NCBI GenBank assembly: GCA_021785315.1
Contig: JAJYFX010000079.1
Coordinates: 1 to 7,474, forward strand
Direction of reading: 5' to 3'
DNA length: 7,474 nt
Source: Actinomycetes bacterium
GTDB taxonomy: Bacteria; Actinomycetota; Acidimicrobiia; Acidimicrobiales; Acidimicrobiaceae
The notes under the pieces: model-generated
Told to the model about the DNA's origin: nothing
The model's input: the letters and a program-made list of their open reading frames with translations, nothing else
Database searches by the model: none
Part shown: piece by piece, positions 6,240 through 7,474 of the stretch
Layout: the number at the start of each line of letters is the position of its first letter
How positions within the stretch are numbered: the first letter of the stretch is position 1
Position numbers and translations under genes: made by a program

Positions 6240-7474
6240 TCACGCTATCTCCGCATCTATGCGATGGACAGAGTCAGTTCGAGCCTCTTGCACGGGCACC
6301 CGATCGTAATAATGGACGAAATGCAGTCGGTAATAAATGCCTAAAGTATCAAGAAGCATTCCTTTAACCGACCTCCACGAAATCGTCGAGCTAAAGCGCT
6401 CCTTTATTACTACTGGCAGCTCTGCAACTTGGTCAAAGCCCAAATGTTTAGCAACTACAAAAAGCTCAAGATCAAAGGCAAACTGTTTTTCAACCATCAA
6501 CGGCAGTACTCGGGCAACGACATCTCTTCGAATCAGTTTGACGCCAGTCTGAGTATCTCGAACCGACAGTTTGAACAGCAGCCGCAAGAGCACTTGATAC
6601 CCGACAGAATATATCCGTCTCAAAGGCGGGTATACCACCTGTGACTCAGAATGCCTTTTGCTTCCTGTAAGGATTGCTGGAGAATTAGCTCTAATTTCAT
6701 CCACGAATCGTTCTAGTACTTGAGCTGGGATATCACCGTCGGAGTCAATAAAGCCTAGATAGCGACCCCTCCCGCAGTTCAGACCGACTCTCAGCGCACC
6801 ACCTTTGCCGACATTTCTTGGCAGTTCTATCATCCGCACTGCCTTGAAACAAGCCGACCTGACCAGGTCGGTAGACCCATCAGTCGAGCCATCAGACACG
6901 GCAATAATCTCAAAGCTCACCTGTTTTGCGTTGAGCACCTCAACCAGTTCTTTCAGATGCTGCAACAACGCAAGACCCGGGTTATAGTACGGCACTACAA
7001 CCGACAGGTCAATCTCTCCGACAACGAACTCCGACTCGTCATTTGGTGCTTCCCCATCGCTAATGACGGCGTCTACTGGCAAGGGTTCAGCCAATAGTCC
7101 GTGCACCGCCCCAAGCATCGCTATGGCGGTAATCACAACTAGCGATACCAACATATCTAGCGAAACACTCAGCAAGGTCTTATGAAAGACGTAGATCCCC
7201 AGAAAGCTCAGCACCACTCCCAGCCACGGTAAAAGGGCGAATAGGGATCTCCTTGCGATGTGGTAGTAGACCAAGAGGCTCAGCATTCCCAACGTTAATG
7301 CCTCAAAGCTGAGCACCCTCAGGGCAGTCACGGCTGATGCATAACTGGCTCCAAAAAGGACCCTAATTACGAAACCCGGAATAGCCGAAAGCACCAGTGC
7401 GACGCCTAGACCCATGATAAAAGTTACGACCAGCGACCACCTAAGTGCTACCCTCGCTTCTGCACTACGACCAG
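6240..7474 (-). CDS. Flippase (MOP/Wzx-type) fused to polyprenyl-phosphate hexosyltransferase-like GT2, 5' end missing
   Basis: The frame stays open to the window edge (410 visible residues), so the ATG at 7415 is internal; it sits within a membrane helix. Upstream of it reads GRSAEARVALRWSLVVTF, then LFGASYASA (20-28 from that Met) and further hydrophobic segments to about 105, the pattern of the C-terminal half of a polysaccharide flippase. An acidic linker at about 110-135 leads to a GT2 domain: SVVVPYYN at 138-145, SDGSTD at 174-179, NVGKGGALRVG at 201-211, DSDGD at 224-228, GSKRH at 251-255, DTQTGVKLIRR at 287-297 and FDLEL at 314-318. These are hallmarks of dolichyl/polyprenyl-phosphate glucose or mannose synthases. 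The fused protein could charge the lipid carrier and translocate a lipid-linked product. The stop is TGA at 6240-6242. Hexose type is undetermined. Confidence 0.88.
   Translation of the reverse strand, partial: GRSAEARVALRWSLVVTFIMGLGVALVLSAIPGFVIRVLFGASYASAVTALRVLSFEALTLGMLSLLVYYHIARRSLFALLPWLGVVLSFLGIYVFHKTLLSVSLDMLVSLVVITAIAMLGAVHGLLAEPLPVDAVISDGEAPNDESEFVVGEIDLSVVVPYYNPGLALLQHLKELVEVLNAKQVSFEIIAVSDGSTDGSTDLVRSACFKAVRMIELPRNVGKGGALRVGLNCGRGRYLGFIDSDGDIPAQVLERFVDEIRANSPAILTGSKRHSESQVVYPPLRRIYSVGYQVLLRLLFKLSVRDTQTGVKLIRRDVVARVLPLMVEKQFAFDLELFVVAKHLGFDQVAELPVVIKERFSSTISWRSVKGMLLDTLGIYYRLHFVHYYDRVPVQEARTDSVHRIDAEIA

Noticed and set aside
1..7474. Mobile elements, CRISPR arrays, tRNA or rRNA genes
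   Set aside because: No transposase motif, terminal inverted repeat, regularly spaced repeat, or tRNA-like fold was seen on either strand by eye.

Overview
The window holds part of a bacterial cell-surface polysaccharide (exopolysaccharide or O-antigen type) biosynthesis cluster. Every convincing gene lies on the minus strand, so transcription runs from high to low coordinates and the genes look like one operon. Base composition is moderate, by eye near 50% GC. Starts include TTG and probably GTG as well as ATG, and Shine-Dalgarno sites of the AAGGAG/GGAGG type are clear, so the host is a bacterium. The phylum cannot be fixed from the sequence. No RNA gene, insertion sequence, CRISPR array or convincing terminator was seen.

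In transcription order: (1) 7474-6240, the 3' part of a gene cut by the window edge, joining the C-terminal half of a Wzx/MOP-type flippase to a polyprenyl-phosphate-hexose-synthase-like GT2 domain. (2) 6223-6041, a possible 60-residue basic ORF. (3) 6053-5079, a GT2 glycosyltransferase with a C-terminal membrane region. (4) 5078-4983, an overlooked 31-codon ORF that exactly fills the space to the next gene. (5) 4986-3520, a cobalamin-binding-type radical SAM protein with an unusual CX7CX2C cluster motif. (6) 3523-1466, a GT2-GT4 double glycosyltransferase with a Shine-Dalgarno-like sequence at the domain junction. (7) 1337-1191, a possible small ORF in a 275-base gap. (8) 1190-75, a GT4 glycosyltransferase with a TTG start. 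The last 74 bases hold no firm feature.

As a system, the genes suggest lipid-linked glycan assembly: a hexose is loaded on a polyprenyl carrier, at least three more glycosyltransferase domains act, a flippase exports the product, and a radical SAM enzyme probably makes a radical-based change to a sugar, lipid or precursor. The specific sugars and the radical SAM substrate cannot be read from the sequence. The most unusual points are the two multidomain fusions, the noncanonical radical SAM motif, the apparent start-site remnant inside the GT2-GT4 gene, and the stop/start-abutted small ORF before the radical SAM gene.
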